Assembly: GCA_036346395.1 (NCBI GenBank)
Contig: CM070606.1
Coordinates: forward strand, 14,866,915 to 14,930,914
Source of the DNA: Hsuehochloa calcarea
Taxonomy: Eukaryota > Streptophyta > Magnoliopsida > Poales > Poaceae
Direction: 5' to 3'
Length of the DNA: 64,000 nucleotides
The notes below the pieces were generated by a model. It was given only the letters and a program-made list of their open reading frames with translations. It was not told where the DNA came from and ran no database searches. Made by a program: the position numbers and the translations under genes. Below are positions 46,800 through 59,649 of the stretch, one piece after another; the first letter of the stretch is position 1, and each line of letters starts with the position of its first letter.

Positions 46800-49700
46800 T
46801 CACGTCGTGAGAGCGTTGGGAAGGGAGGAGTGCGTGCCGAGCACCTTGCCGCCAACGTCCGGAAAGCTCTCGTGCCCGCGCAGCGGCCCGACCCTCCCGT
46901 CTCCGTCGACCCTGACGGGGTACCTCATGAGGTGGCCCCTCATGTCCGCAGTCTGTGGCGACACGTAGGAACACCAGTTCTCCTCCGCCATTTGGTTCAC
47001 CAATCGGACGCACTCCACCGACTGCGGCTGGCGGAAGCACTCCTCCACCGTGCCCAGGTGCTCCGCCCACAGCGACATCCTGTACCCGTACACCTGCAAA
47101 GAAACAGTAATTGTCACAACTCACAACGCAACAGCTCTAGGCATTGTGTTGTGCAGAGGTTTCATAGGCGGGGAGGAGAGGAGGGCGCGCCTGTCCTCGT
47201 GGAGGGCTGCTGCTTCCTGCCCAGCTGTAGTGAGGCTGATACGCGCCCATGGCAATCTCAGTGTCCCGCGAGCCGTCCATGGACCTCTGGTTTATGTTGG
47301 CCGATCCCATGAGTACGTACTCATCGTCGACGATCATCCCCTTGGAGTGCACGTAGATCATGAACCTCCTGAACTTCTGGGCTACGCCCTGGAGGAGGTA
47401 AAAAAGGAAGACAGTTTTTTCTCCCCTATATATGAAGCACATCCAATGTGCATATTTTGAGCGACTTATTGAACAAAGAATATAATTACCAGTGAGGAAT
47501 TCTCATTGGATTGGCTCATCGTTGATACATCACTTGAGATTTCACGTTTCCCGAGGCAGTAGAAGTTCAGGTACTCCTGCGGATGGGTATCATGTAACCC
47601 TTCCTTTCGGAGAGCGTCTGCGACAATCTTGTACATCATGGACATGGTTTGCCCCTTGAAGAGATCAAATGGAAGCAACACAACATCCGGTAGAAAAGAC
47701 GAACAATCACGATTTATTCAGTATCTCAAACTCAAAGAGTGTGTACAATTTTCCGACTTGTTAAGTTCATGGCAAAACAGTTATATGATGATGAGGAACA
47801 AACCTGCCAAAAGAGGATCTCTTGCATAGCTGCAGTTGTCGGATTGCCTTCGGGCCACATTGGTATAACAATGTAAGCTGCAAATCGCTCTCTTGCCTTA
47901 ATCTTTCTTGCAATCTTTATGGCCAATTCAATTGGTATTAGGTTCTCTGCACCTGTTCCCACAAGAGTATTCAAATCATAAAATGAATGCCTGGATTTGC
48001 CTTGTCCTTGACATATAGATACATAATACATCAAATGGTACATACTAAAGAGGTACTTTCACTAAAAATAAACTAAACAGGTAGATTTCCGATTAAACCA
48101 GTTGTATGTAGATTTGTGTCTTATTCTTTTTTTGTTTTGCGAGTTGATCTGTGTCTTGTTCCTCATACAAGTTGTGAAACGTTAAACCGGTCACTGATCA
48201 GAAATGCTAAAATAAACTCACTATAGTACATCTGAAACTAAATCATGTTTCTAGTAGTGTAAAAAAACAGGCCGGTTACCGCCGGTTACTAAATCATGTT
48301 TCTAGTAGTGTAAAAAAACCAGCAGGTTTTACCGGTGGGGACTGGGAATGGAAAAATTGGCCAATTTTTTCCGGTTTAGCATATTCAAATTTCAGTTTTT
48401 GAATTTGGACTGGTTTTTAAACAAATTCAAGTGAATTTCGTCCGGTAATCCAGTAACCAACCGGTTACCGTTTCCGGCTAGTGACCGGGAAATTGTCCGG
48501 TTCCGGTTTTTTTATCCCTGAGTGGAACCTGCGAAGCTAGGAATATTACACAATCCAAGAGCAAGTCATACTATCTAGTTTGCAAAATGGGAAAGCGGAG
48601 CACAAAGCAAGACCAAACTGAAAGCACCATAGCTGATAGTCAGCCTGTTACCTGCACTTCTATGTGAAGACCAGTAGTATGAAGATCCAATGAAATACTG
48701 ATTTTCAATGTAGATAAAGTGTTGCGCAGATCTGATGGCTTTTACATATGCATTGTGTATGCTCTTGTCTATCTGCAGATTCTTTGCGCAGACAAGATTC
48801 TGCACAACAGAGGATAAAAGAGCATATCACGGCTAGGACACACCTTCGAACAGCAAGCTTGCATTTAAATGTTTAATTCCAGACAGTTTCCATGTAAATA
48901 ATAATATTACATAGCTATTTCAACTTGTAACCCTACCTGTGACTCAGCCTCTTGAACAAGTTTAGGAAACCCCTTTATTGATCCCGAATCAATGGACCGG
49001 AAAACCTAGCCAAAGAATAAAAGGGTAAAGAACTATCTTATAGACTAAGACTTAAGGCAGTAATCACACATTGGTGGTAGATCTTTGATGGTGTATATGC
49101 ATGACATATAATACCTGTACATGCCAGTTCTCTGGGTCCTTTTCATCACAAACATGTGCATTGAGCTCATCTGCAGAGGGGGAAACAATCCATGACATCC
49201 GGTTTATTTTTACCAAGGTATCATGCTGCCAACTTACAGCTCTTCTAACACTGACTTTCCATTTTGCAGATTTTCTCCATCTCTGTTCAAAGTTTGTAAG
49301 TATATCATATGCAGCTGGACCTTCAATCTTGCAATGTAAATCATGCCATGGTTGTCTCGGTCCATACTTATTAACCTGCAATAATGGAAAGAAGGGTGAT
49401 CTAAATTTTACCAAGTTGAAAAGATGCTGGCTTTCTCAATTATAGCCAAGAAAATTCGGTAGGAGAATCAATAACAAAGTTTGGGAGGAAAGTTACAATT
49501 AGATGTTAGAGAACTTACAGGGAATGTGGGATTATGGAAATCGTCCTTGAAGACAGTATCAAGATCCTTGAAAAGCCTGTGTTCAGGTGTATCATATCTG
49601 CCATCACACAAGTCTAGACCACCAATAAAAGCGGTTATTTTTCGATTGTTTCCTGTGGCTTGGGTGTCTACAATTACACATTTCTGATGGTGCGTAAATA

Positions 49701-52356
49701 AAGTTCCTACAACCTGGAAAACAGAATTTGCTTCAGAAACACCAGCATGTGGTTTTCCAGTACTCAGATGTATGACTATAAGCATTGTTGCAAAATAAAT
49801 GTTATGCATGGGGGTTTGCTTCAGTACTCCCTTTCGTAAGAAATTCACGAACCTTGAAGCAAAATAGTTAGTTTAAGGTTAGGACAAGTCCGTAATAACG
49901 TAAACGTTAATGGCAAAGAAGAAGAAAAAATATAAGAGAATTTGGCATTAGTTAGTTTGTTAGTTTAGGGCATCTATAACATCATCCAAAAACCAATCGG
50001 GAGAAGACTTCTTGCCTCCCGACGGCAATGCAGTAGCCACATCCAGACGCAGCCCACAGCCCCATCACCACCTGATGTTATGTGCGAGATCTTCTCATAA
50101 TGACCTCCATACAGTATAATTACAAGATGAGATGATCACAGAATTTTGCCTCAGCTCGCCGATATCTCATAACTACAAGATTAGATCGATCAGTAGAGCT
50201 AACGGGATCGTATCTAAAGAAAGATGAAGAGGTTTCCATGAATTGTAACTCTCCGAACCAACAACTTCAATATGAATGTTCAGTTTGTCAAATTCAGTTA
50301 CAAAGATGATATACCAACAGTACCATGCAGCATGCTTACATCAAGTCGTGTCCAGAGTTGATTAAGATATATTTTACTGCTATTATTCTGCCTAGGTTAT
50401 CTTCAAAAGATTTCTGAAACACACACAACTATTTGAGTATGTTGTTTCCATGTGACAGCATATGTAAAATTACGAACTCTCTCTCTTTTCCTTTAAAATT
50501 ATGAAATTAATAAGAATATAATTTTACATGAAAGGAATCTGACATCTTGTTGTGGGCATCTGTGTATAAGGCCAAAATTCATTAGACTCTTCTCATCTAT
50601 GACCATATATGCATGTTCTTCGTATAGGTATCTATGTACATTATTTATCCTTTCAGAAGGATAATATGTAAGATGTTAAGACTTAAGAGGAACATGTATA
50701 GGAGGGAATAAAAATCCAACACAAAAAAATAAAGATGAGTGCTTGATGTGCAGAAATCACCACTATACAGTTCAGTGTTTTGAGTATGCGACCACACGGA
50801 AGGGAGAAATAAAATCCACACCTGCTGCTTGAAAATGCTAAGTTTGTTGCTAGCATAGCGAGGGGCCAACACACAGTGGACACCTGAATGCCTGAAAAAC
50901 TTCCGAGCTTCCTCATCATGTGTATGCATGAGTCCATCCTGCATTCAGCCTACATATTTCTATCAGACTACTCTTTTCTGATGAAAACAGCAAACAAACT
51001 CATGTATTGAAAACAACAATAGCAATTGAAACATGCAGACTTCTTTCTTTGGGTATTTATCTTGTCAACAATCTTATCTAAGTTGAGAGTGAGGCCATTG
51101 ACACAAGGAACATCAACCGAGAGGAAAGAGAATTATTTCTAACCAAATTGTCTTAACCTTTTTAGTTATAAATTATCTACGGAATTCACCACCTTTTTCA
51201 TTATTCTCGTGTAGTAGGCTAGTAGCACGTAGAGATATTAGAGAAGAGCATTATTCAGTTCATGTTTGCCATTTCTACCTTTCGGAGAAAAAATTTACAT
51301 GCTAGCATCGTAACCAATAATGGCATGCCAGACAGATCAAAACAGTAGAGTGATTTTGATATGTAGCCATTTTATCGAAGGAGCAAATAAAGAGGTTCAA
51401 GGGTGAGAAAATGGATAATGCAGAATAAAGCCTACCGTTTTCAAAAGAAATTTGTCATGTGATGTTTTGTCATCCCAAAGCAACACGATAACACGGACTC
51501 CCTCTTGAACCTTGTTCTTCAAAAGCTCACCAATGGTTAGTGGGCTTCCATTGGGCACAGGTTTTGTCGATTCCCTTACCAGCTTGACGGGGTGATACAA
51601 GGACCAGCCAATTATGTAAATAAGGTGATGAGCCTCAAAAATAGCATGGCAAATGTCTTCCCAGCATTTGTTTTGTTCATATGTCCTCCCACCATCAATT
51701 TCAATTTTAGGATGGAAATCATCAGGAACATGGGCATCTTGATATAGGGTGACCCTACCACCCTTCCGAAGAGGAAAATAAGCATTTGGTACACCAATAC
51801 TTTGACAACCATCAGCACCAACTCCATCCTTGTACAATGGATTCTGCTCAAATGGCTTATACTGGATAGACAAATGCAGTTCAGGAGATGGCTTCATAGG
51901 GTTACTATACTGACCAGAGATTGGAAACCAGCCACTGACCATATCCCCTGGCGTGATGTGTTCAACTGGTATCGAAGCAACACCAATAAGCTCTGCCCCA
52001 AAAACATCATTGTCCTTTACATGAAACTCGACTCTGCTAACTGAATGAGCAACCTGAACATAGAAGTGTTCATCCCATTTAGGATTCTCCGAGTTAGCAA
52101 TGACTCGAGTTTGTGCCACCGTTGCTCCTGAGAGGCAAACTGAAACATACGGATCACTAGTAATGATCTTCCTCATGTCTGGATGTGGATCAGAATTCCC
52201 ACATTCAGTCCTGCAAGCACCATAGCCAGTGAAGCATCTTCGCATCCTTTCGGTCATGAGATCCATATTGGGAAGGCATTTTGCTTCCACTATCTGTATG
52301 TCCAAGTCTCCGTGCAAGAGCATACTAGTCCCAGATTCAGCAGCATGTTTCCCCAT
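46800..52356 (-). CDS. Phospholipase D, delta type (10 coding exons, 838 aa)
   Basis: The enzyme hydrolyses membrane phospholipids to phosphatidic acid, a stress signal; delta forms are typically plasma-membrane or microtubule associated. Exons (minus strand, high to low): 52356-51436, 50938-50822, 49713-49519, 49375-49115, 49005-48937, 48799-48652, 47952-47804, 47654-47490, 47388-47191, 47093-46800. All join in phase with AG acceptors and GT donors, except a GC donor after 47191. The order is a C2 domain (about residues 12-165), HKD1 as HHQKCVIVD (H355, K357, D362), IYIENQYF (about 550), HKD2 as HSKGMIVD (H689, K691, D696), and an end like delta enzymes (FPDVGGKVLG). Start chosen: ATG at 52356, before the conserved MLLHGDLD; an upstream in-frame extension begins only with TTG. 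Length fits the family. Likely functional. Confidence 0.95.
48237..48525. mobile_element. Degenerate hAT-type MITE in a phospholipase D intron
   Basis: The right end reads CCGGTTTTTTTATCCCTG and the left side TAGTGTAAAAAAACAGGCCGG, an imperfect terminal inverted repeat. The interior is full of CCGGTTACC/GGTTACCGG words. A 32-bp direct repeat (from 48237 and 48288, offset 51) marks a partial left-end duplication. No target duplication could be fixed. Confidence 0.45.
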
Positions 52357-53718
52357 TGTATTAAGGTATGAGAAAAAACCACCAGACAATAAGGTGAACC
52401 AGAAGCTAAACTTCCATTATCCTGGAGAACACATCCTTTGCAAGCCAAATCACATTACCGGATGCTGACACCTTTTATGCATTATCCAAATGATACCTGG
52501 AGAGTGCGACATACAATTTTGAGAAGATTAATTCATAAACAGCATGGAAAATTATCATAGGAGAGATTCCATAATGTTTAGAACAAGATTTATGAATCCC
52601 TTGGTTGGGCAATGGTATTGAATTTCAACTGTCTGCTTTTTACCCAAGTCGTCAGCGGAGTTTAGGAATTTGTAAATAACGACAGATCCTACTGGATGGG
52701 TGTGATACCTGCACATTGGATAAAAATCAAGGGAGAAGATTCCACAAATTTCACCTATCAGTAGGGCTCCCACCCTCCTCCACTTGAATCTTGTTCGTTT
52801 AAGCCTCTCATCTTCATTTGTTTGTTCATGGAGTCCATACTCCCCCATTTGATATATTCAAACCTAGATATACCAATGCAATTGTCTAATTCTGTATGTC
52901 ACCTATCCATTAGCAGGAATAATCTGATTACACAGCTAAAAGAAGAAAAGGGACACAATCCAATATATTTCGACTAAAGTAGGGGTTTGATTACACAAGA
53001 TAAAATAATAGAGGGGCTTATCATGCTTTGTCCCTTAGGACCATGCGGGCTTGAAATAGGATGCAATTATTTTTTTCTTACAATCGTGTCAGCGAGGTCT
53101 CGAAATTATGACCTTTGGGTCTGATACTATATTGAGTTTTGTCCACCAAACACCCAAAAGCTTAAGCTGTTGATGAAATGTGGGCAATATACCTGCAAAC
53201 CGTAATTCAACAGACAACAGAATGGCAAAAGTGGCTCCTGGGCAACAAACCCAGCGGCCTCATATAAGTGTTTGTCGCTTTCTTTGTCTTGCCATTTCCC
53301 CTTTGTACAAAAGGCAAAATTGTCATCATATAAAATTTGTTCAGTTGAGCCCTTTTACCTACATTTTGGTTAATCAAAGATTCAAAGCCTCCGCTAGTCA
53401 CTTTTGTAGAATCAAGCCCAGCCCCCTGTGCCTGAATTCTGCCAACATATCCCCTCTAGTTCCACCAGTTGTTATCTAGCCAGGACACTGTATCTCAATT
53501 TGGCTAGAGGAATGAGAGGATTCAGGATTGTCCAACTCTAATTAGACAAACGCGCAAAGCAGGAGGCTGTGGTTAGACATGATTCAGGTAAGTTAGAGAG
53601 ACTTGATTAAAGAAATAAATCAATTTCTTGTCACGCTAGGTCTTGTACATTCACATGCATCAACTAGAACAAGAAAAAGAGAGAGAAACATTACTGAATC
53701 GGGGACGGGAGACGCACC

Positions 53719-53805
53719 TGATAGGAGCAGCGGCTGAAACTGAACGTGCCCGCGCGCGGGAAGAGAAGAGAGACAGAGAGAGAGACAGCCATGGAAGAGG
53801 CTGAA
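53719..53805 (-). promoter_or_regulatory. Probable 5' UTR exon region of the phospholipase D gene
   Basis: The minus strand has a CT-repeat-rich leader followed by CTCCTATCAG and a GTGCGT donor at 53718/53717, like a 5' UTR exon spliced to the ATG exon 1.3 kb downstream. Neither the UTR acceptor (candidates near 52415) nor a TATA box is clear. The GC-rich stretch 53800-54060 upstream contains GGGCCCCAC and ACGTGTC words common in rice promoters. The exon end actually lies at 53718. Confidence 0.45.
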
Positions 53806-54129
53806 CTTGCGAATTAATGTGCCGTTGGCAATTTGCGTGCCGCGCGGAGTTCAAGGGGGCACCAACGGCCGAGGCGGGAGGAAGGGGTGGTGGTGGTGTA
53901 GCGTGGGCCGGTGGCGCTGGCGCCGGGCTGTCCTGCGGGCCCCACGTGTCAGCGGGGGGACGGCTGGCGGTGCACGGAGGAGTGGGTGGATGCGGTTTGG
54001 GCTCCGATCTGGCCGGGGAGACGAGGGGTGCCGCGCCTCCGTCGTCGGCGGCGGCCGGGTGCACGCCTCGTCTGGACTCTGGACCGCCAGCTTTGAGGGT
54101 CGTAGGCTTTTGAAGTCTGAACTGTAGTA

Positions 54130-54770
54130 GTCCGTTGCACAATAAAATTTTAAAATTAGTCTCCAAAAATTAAAATTTTCAAATTTAACTTCCTAAATAT
54201 ACTTGCTGCGGTTTCGGACCGCAGCACCAAGTTGATGTTGTCTAATTAATAATATTTATTGGATGATTTTTTTAATATATAAAATGAGCTCAAACAATTA
54301 TAAAAAAAAAATTTGGAGCTTTCTCGCATAGTGTGTCTACTTGTGTAATTTTTTTAAAATTTTATGCATTCTTACTTTTTCTCCAAAATTCTTTAAAGTC
54401 TAATATTTGTAAGAATTTTTTTAATATAGCAAATAAGGTCCAAACATTATGAATTTTTTTTGCCAGATTCCCTACATAGTGGACTTGATTGTGTAAATTT
54501 TATATAATTTTATATGCTCTGAAATTGTCTCGACAAATTCAGGGTTTAAGTCTCAAAAATTAGGACGAGACGTTTCGAAAATTAGGGTTTCATGATTTCA
54601 TGTGACTTCAAATATGCGAAGTTTGGTACGACATGACTACTCTTGGTCGCTATGGTTCTTGATCATATTTCTTCTGTACGGTGGAGTTAAAGCAGAGTAC
54701 AGACATCTCATTCTTTGGTGTCATTTTAAGAGCATGTCTGAATAAGATTTTCTGACATCTCAATTCAATT
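54130..54770. other. AT-rich intergenic stretch, no gene seen
   Basis: Only a perfect 9-bp-stem hairpin (TGCTGCGGT, loop TTCGG, ACCGCAGCA) at 54204-54226 stands out. No frame of any family was recognised. Confidence 0.5.
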
Positions 54771-54774
54771 GTAG

Positions 54775-55031
54775 GCAAACGAGGAGAGGGCGGAGTAGCG
54801 ACGACTGGAGGCAGACGCAGCAGCCGTGGGTGGCGCTGTGGACCGAGAGGGTTACGACAGACGTGGTGTAGGAGCTTCGCGGCTACGCCATCCAGACGTA
54901 CGCTGCGTACTTGCGGTGGTACGTTCCGCGCACTAGGTGGAGGCTTACTTGGCCAGCGCCGCAGCGTCCAGTGGACGCCACGCACGACGACATCATACTT
55001 ACTAGTTTGGACCGTCACCGGGCGGCCCGCC
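54775..55031 (+). pseudogene. Fragment resembling a plant mobile-domain (Mutator-associated) protein
   Basis: After an intron-acceptor-like TTGTAG the plus strand reads QTRRGRSSDDWRQTQQPWV, then a stop within VTTDVV, then GYAIQTYAAYLRWYVPRTRW. The spacing of W, YAAYLRWY and PRTR resembles the C-terminal part of PMD/MAIN-like proteins found in grass Mutator elements. It has one in-frame stop and is cut off at 55032 by an LTR terminus. Identification is by motif look only. Confidence 0.4.
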
Positions 55032-56068
55032 TGTAAGATCGAGGTGGCTGACTAGAAGGGGTGAATAGACGGTTTTAAAAATCTTTCGGCTCTAAAACTA
55101 ATATATAATGCGGAAGCTAATAACAAATTAGTTTTGCATAATTAAAACCTAAATCAACTAGGTTTCCCTAAGTGCACCAACAATATGAATACAATACACT
55201 ATGAGCAATCATACAAAGATATATAAGCAATTGAAGCAAGTAATGTAAATTGCTCAAAGTAAAGCACAAGCAAACCAAGATGGACACAATGACGTTTTAC
55301 CGCGGTGTTCGGAGACTTGCCAGTCTCCCCTAATCCACGTTGAGGTAAACCCAAACGAATTGGACTGGCTCCACGAATTAAGCCAACACCTCCGAGGTAA
55401 GTCCAACCACTTGGACTGGTTCAAACTCGAACCAACACCTCGCTCCACTAAAGTTGCTCTTCCTCCACTCCAGATATGGCGAGCACCGAACCACTCACAA
55501 CCACGCCGGGCCTTCTCACAAGCTTCTTGAGAAGATCACCGCGCACGACACCTCCACGCCGTCTAGATGTTGGCAAACACCAAGAGTAACAAGACTCAAC
55601 GTTTACTTGAACTAATCAAGTGTTGACGCTCAAGTGGATATACAATCCACTACCTAAGGTAACACATGCACTTAGGGTTTGCTCTCAAATCTCACTAAAT
55701 GCAACACATGCACATAAGAGAAGAAAGCCTTACTCTTAGATCAAAGAATGAGTGTGGAACTCAACAACAACATCAGCAACTTCAATTGCAAAACACATTT
55801 GTCAATTGATGAGCCATGCCTAACAAGGATCAAAGGCAAGATTTCTAACAAGTTGCAAAACACATTTGCCAACTTTAGAATCATACCACAAGGAATAAGG
55901 TACATGGACTTACACCATTTGCAAAACACATTTGCAAACTTAAGTCACATGCTACAAGAAATCAAGCATGAGCATCAACTATTTCCAAAACGCATTCTCA
56001 AATCACAGTATCATGCCACAAGGCTAAGGTGCATGGACTTCAACCATTTGCAAAACACGTTTGCAAAC
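55032..56068 (-). repeat. Copia-type LTR fragment with 66-bp tandem repeat
   Basis: On the minus strand the end reads CTATTCACCCCTTCTAGTCAGCC then GATCTTACA, the same tail pattern as the copia 1 and copia 2 LTRs, so it is an LTR end of a related family. The start lies beyond copia 2, which inserted at 56069. The left flank is the PMD-like fragment. Confidence 0.65.
55786..56068. repeat. Tandem repeat, five units of about 64-67 bp
   Basis: Units begin TTGCAAAACACATTT (or close variants) at 55786, 55853, 55919, 55983 and 56048. The open frame at 55748-56101 is a by-product of the repeat. Confidence 0.85.
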
Positions 56069-57851
56069 TGTTGGACCGAAAAGGCGACTAGAGGGGGGTG
56101 AATAGCAGCATGCTCACTTTTTCACAAATATTTGATTCAATAAAACTTTACTCCAGTAGCTATAGAAGCTATGAAGATCAGTATATCAGTACAGCGGAAG
56201 ACTAATATTGAATCTAATATAAACCCCTAGGCAATAAGATAAAATCAATAAAGATTAAAGCAAACCAGTGCACTACCGGTCAGACCGCTGGCTCAAGGGC
56301 GGTTGGACCGATTGCCTACTGGTCTGACCGGTGGCCACGGACAGTCGGACCGCCGGCCTCCAGAACAGAACAGATCAGCCCCGATGACGAAGATGAAAAT
56401 AGATGAAACTTTTGATCTACTAATCCAAACTAGGTGAAACTTGGAACACACCTTCTCTATGATATCAGGGACCTATTCCAATCGAAGATTATGATAATTC
56501 TTGGAAGAATAGCGATCATTTTCGATTTGATTGAAGAAGGGTTCAAAACTGGGTCAAAACGAAAATTAGGTAAAAACTCTTGCTCGTGGGTGATTGATGA
56601 TCAAGATGATCCTAGATAGATTCTCACACGTTACAGCAAGCTAGATCACATGAAGAAACCAAGCAAAAACTCATGGATAAAAGAAAAACTCAAAATCATC
56701 AAATAGAGAGAAAGAACACAATGAGACAAAACATTGATCAAACTTTCTTTTGATTGATTGATATGATATGGGCTTACAGCATCTCCATCAATGGAGGACA
56801 ATGCTCAATCCAAAAGCACGAAAATCATATCAAACTATCAAGAACCCTAGCCTCCACAAAAGCTCTCCTTAAGAAAATTATGGTTTACAAAAATAACAAA
56901 AAGGGGCGAAGACGAGGTGCAGCCACCTCCCTCCCTTATTTATAGTGGAGGCTTAGACCTTCTAGAAATTTGACTCTATTGGGCTCCCGTTAAGGCCCAA
57001 AACAAACAGGACACTTACGCACGTATTTTAATGCACCGTCCTTAACATCCCTTGACCTAACTAGCTAGACCTTGCGCCATCTTGCGCCTCGGATTAGCTA
57101 ATAGGTCACCCTTGTCCATCTTGCACCACGCTTGCGTACATTGACCTCACCCGGCATCATCGATCGTTCTGGACCTCAGCTCTCCAAGCCTAGTCCCGAT
57201 CATCCTCGCCGTTGACCGTCGTTGACCACCAAGCAACATGCACACCAATAGACAAGTAAACCGAATTTAGGAACAAGTTTTTCACAACTTGACCCATGTT
57301 AGTCAAAATATGCATCATGCAACATGCAACATATATGCCCTGAAACTCATGAATTTGACCTAACAACCGAACAACAACGCCACGACGGGCGACGAACCAA
57401 GTGGAAACCGGTCAGACCGCACCTCGGGCCGGTGTGACCGCCCACCCTGGCCGGTCTGACCGCCACCTATGGGCCAGTCAGACCGCCAGCTGGGACTTAG
57501 CCATTTTTCCTCTCTGGAAAACCGAAACCTACTGGAATTTTTAAACCAATAGAACTTTTGACTGAAGACTCCAAAAATTATGGGACCAAGTGCAATAGAA
57601 TCCCCTCTCTTGCCTACACCCTCTATTTTTGACCCAGCTCAATTCAACACTTTGGTCATCGACCGGTCGATCGCTCTGTGGTCGGTCGACCGGTCAGGAA
57701 TCGGTCAGACCGGCCACCCTGGCTGGTTAGACCTATTATAGCCTGACAGCATGCCAACTTTGCCGAAAACACGTGAAACGACAAACCGTAAACGTCATTG
57801 CCAATTGTCACATCATCCTAAGATCTGGAGCATATCCGCATGATATCCACA
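56069..57851 (-). repeat. 3' LTR of copia 2 (1783 bp)
   Basis: On the minus strand it starts TGTGGATATC at 57851 and ends CTTTTCGGTCCAACA at 56069. TATAAATA on the minus strand near 56936-56944 is the likely promoter core. GGTC(A/G)GACCG-like words recur. Left flank is GCAAAC. Confidence 0.88.
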
Positions 57852-59640
57852 ATCTCCCCCTTGATGAACACATTGGCAATAATTCAGAAAATATAATTTG
57901 GAGGTTTGAAAAGTAAAATACTTTCGTTTTCGCACAAAGTCACAACTTGGTCCATACGCAAGAGAAAGCAATGGAAATGACCAAGCTGACATCAGAATAG
58001 CATAGGCATGTGAAATAAGGCAAAAGAAAGCATAAAAACTTTGATTTCCAGATAAGAGTCAAAAATCTCACTTAAGATCCATATGAAAGAACAATTGTTC
58101 AATTGACCTATGATCATTACGAGGATAAATAAATGCAATTCAAGTTCAGAAAATTCAATAAGACAATAAGAATGCAATTAAAAAATCCCCCCTCACTATG
58201 ATCCTCAGATTTTTAGAAAATTTTAAATTTTCCATTTTCTCCCCCTTTATATCATTTATATATATCTTCTCCCTCTTTGTACAAAACTGATATATTTTCT
58301 CTCCCAACATTGAAACATCTTCTCCCCCTTTGACAATGGAGTCATCAAGGAATCACGCCTTCCTCTCATCCAGAGATAACAAATGCATAATAGAGAAAGA
58401 AGCATAAAAAGGAGTATACATGAAGTGTGATGCAGTAGCTTCATTTTTTTATTTTTTTATTTTTGATTACAAGAAGCTTTGAAGATTACCCAAAAGAGCA
58501 AACTAGCATCTCTAATATTTCACAAACAGCATATAAAACCTAACAAAGCTAGCAAGATCATGATAAGACATATATATCAAAGTTAAGCACGAAGGCTCAA
58601 AAGTAAAGCAATAGATTTGATCAATTTAAGCAAATCTTCAAATTCAGCAAGTTCATCAACAGGGATCCTAAAGTGAAACTGGCCATGTCAAAATGTCAAA
58701 GTGAGATCAAAAATCTAACAAAGACCACATTAAGAGTCAATTAGGTCCTGTATTGAATCATTTTGCTCAAATTTCTCAAAAGCCCATTTGTCAACAGTTT
58801 TCTCATTTGCACTGAATATTGAAGTTGACTAATGATCTAACTTAGTGACAAGATCCTAGACTAGGAGCCATCCACAAACTCATCCTAAGCTTCGACCAGA
58901 AGTTGATTAAAGGTATATCTTAGTGAAGAAGATCCTGGACTAGGAGCCATCCACAAACTCTTCCTAAACTTCAACCAGGGCGACAAATCTTGAGGTTCAT
59001 GTCATTTCTGACAAGCAGTCCCCATGAGATCGTCTGGATCATCAAACTATCTCCAAGTTCATGTCTTTGACAAGCAGTCTCGTAAGAGTAGTTTGGCACA
59101 ATTTAAGCATAAGACAATCTTGATTTTTTTTCATGTTTCACAAGAGCAGTTTTAGAATCTCAAGAACACAAGAAGCTCAAGTAATGGTCAATTTTAGATT
59201 CAAGAGCTAACAAAGTAATTCTGACAGGGTCAATGTCACAAAAGGAGCACTAATTGCGCAACTAGCTAAAACATCTACAAATTATAATTTTTAGTTCGAG
59301 TTGTTTTAGAGTTCTAGCTCATACAGCAAAGACTTATCTGTATATGTGAAAACATGATAATTCTAGCAAGTCAAAGAACTAGACATGGCATTGAGCAAGA
59401 ATTAAAATACTAAAGCTCCAAAGGGTAATAGGCAAAGCTTCATCAATTTTAAAAGATAAGCGAAAAATCTTATATTACAATGCATCTTTTTGAATTTTTC
59501 ACACCACTGTTGTATTTTTCATATGAATGCAATATGATACAATGAGTTGTAGTAAAAAGCCTAAAAACCTAAGAAGTTCAAAAAGATCAATAAGTTCCGA
59601 AAAAGAACAAGGTAAGATCAGAAAAGATCGAACTCCCCCT
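57852..59640 (-). other. Spacer with repeated polypurine tracts, copia 2
   Basis: No gene recognised. Minus-strand purine tracts (seen as CCCCC runs on the plus strand) occur at about 57852-57862 (next to the LTR), 58186-58192, 58240-58246, 58322-58330 and 59633-59641. Confidence 0.7.
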
Positions 59641-59649
59641 CAAACCAAC

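Noticed and set aside
52357..52389. An upstream extension of the phospholipase D protein by eleven codons
   Set aside because: It begins with TTG, not ATG; the ATG at 52356 is a normal start and precedes the conserved region.
52555..52848. A 97-codon minus-strand frame between the 5' UTR exon and the coding start
   Set aside because: No similarity recognised, no splice logic linking it to the enzyme; probably intron sequence.
53660..54166. A 168-codon minus-strand frame and plus-strand frames over the GC-rich region upstream of the phospholipase D gene
   Set aside because: Low-complexity composition, overlap with the probable 5' UTR exon, no recognisable domain.
55748..56101. A 117-codon frame upstream of copia 2
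   Set aside because: It is a by-product of the 66-bp tandem repeat and crosses the LTR boundary.
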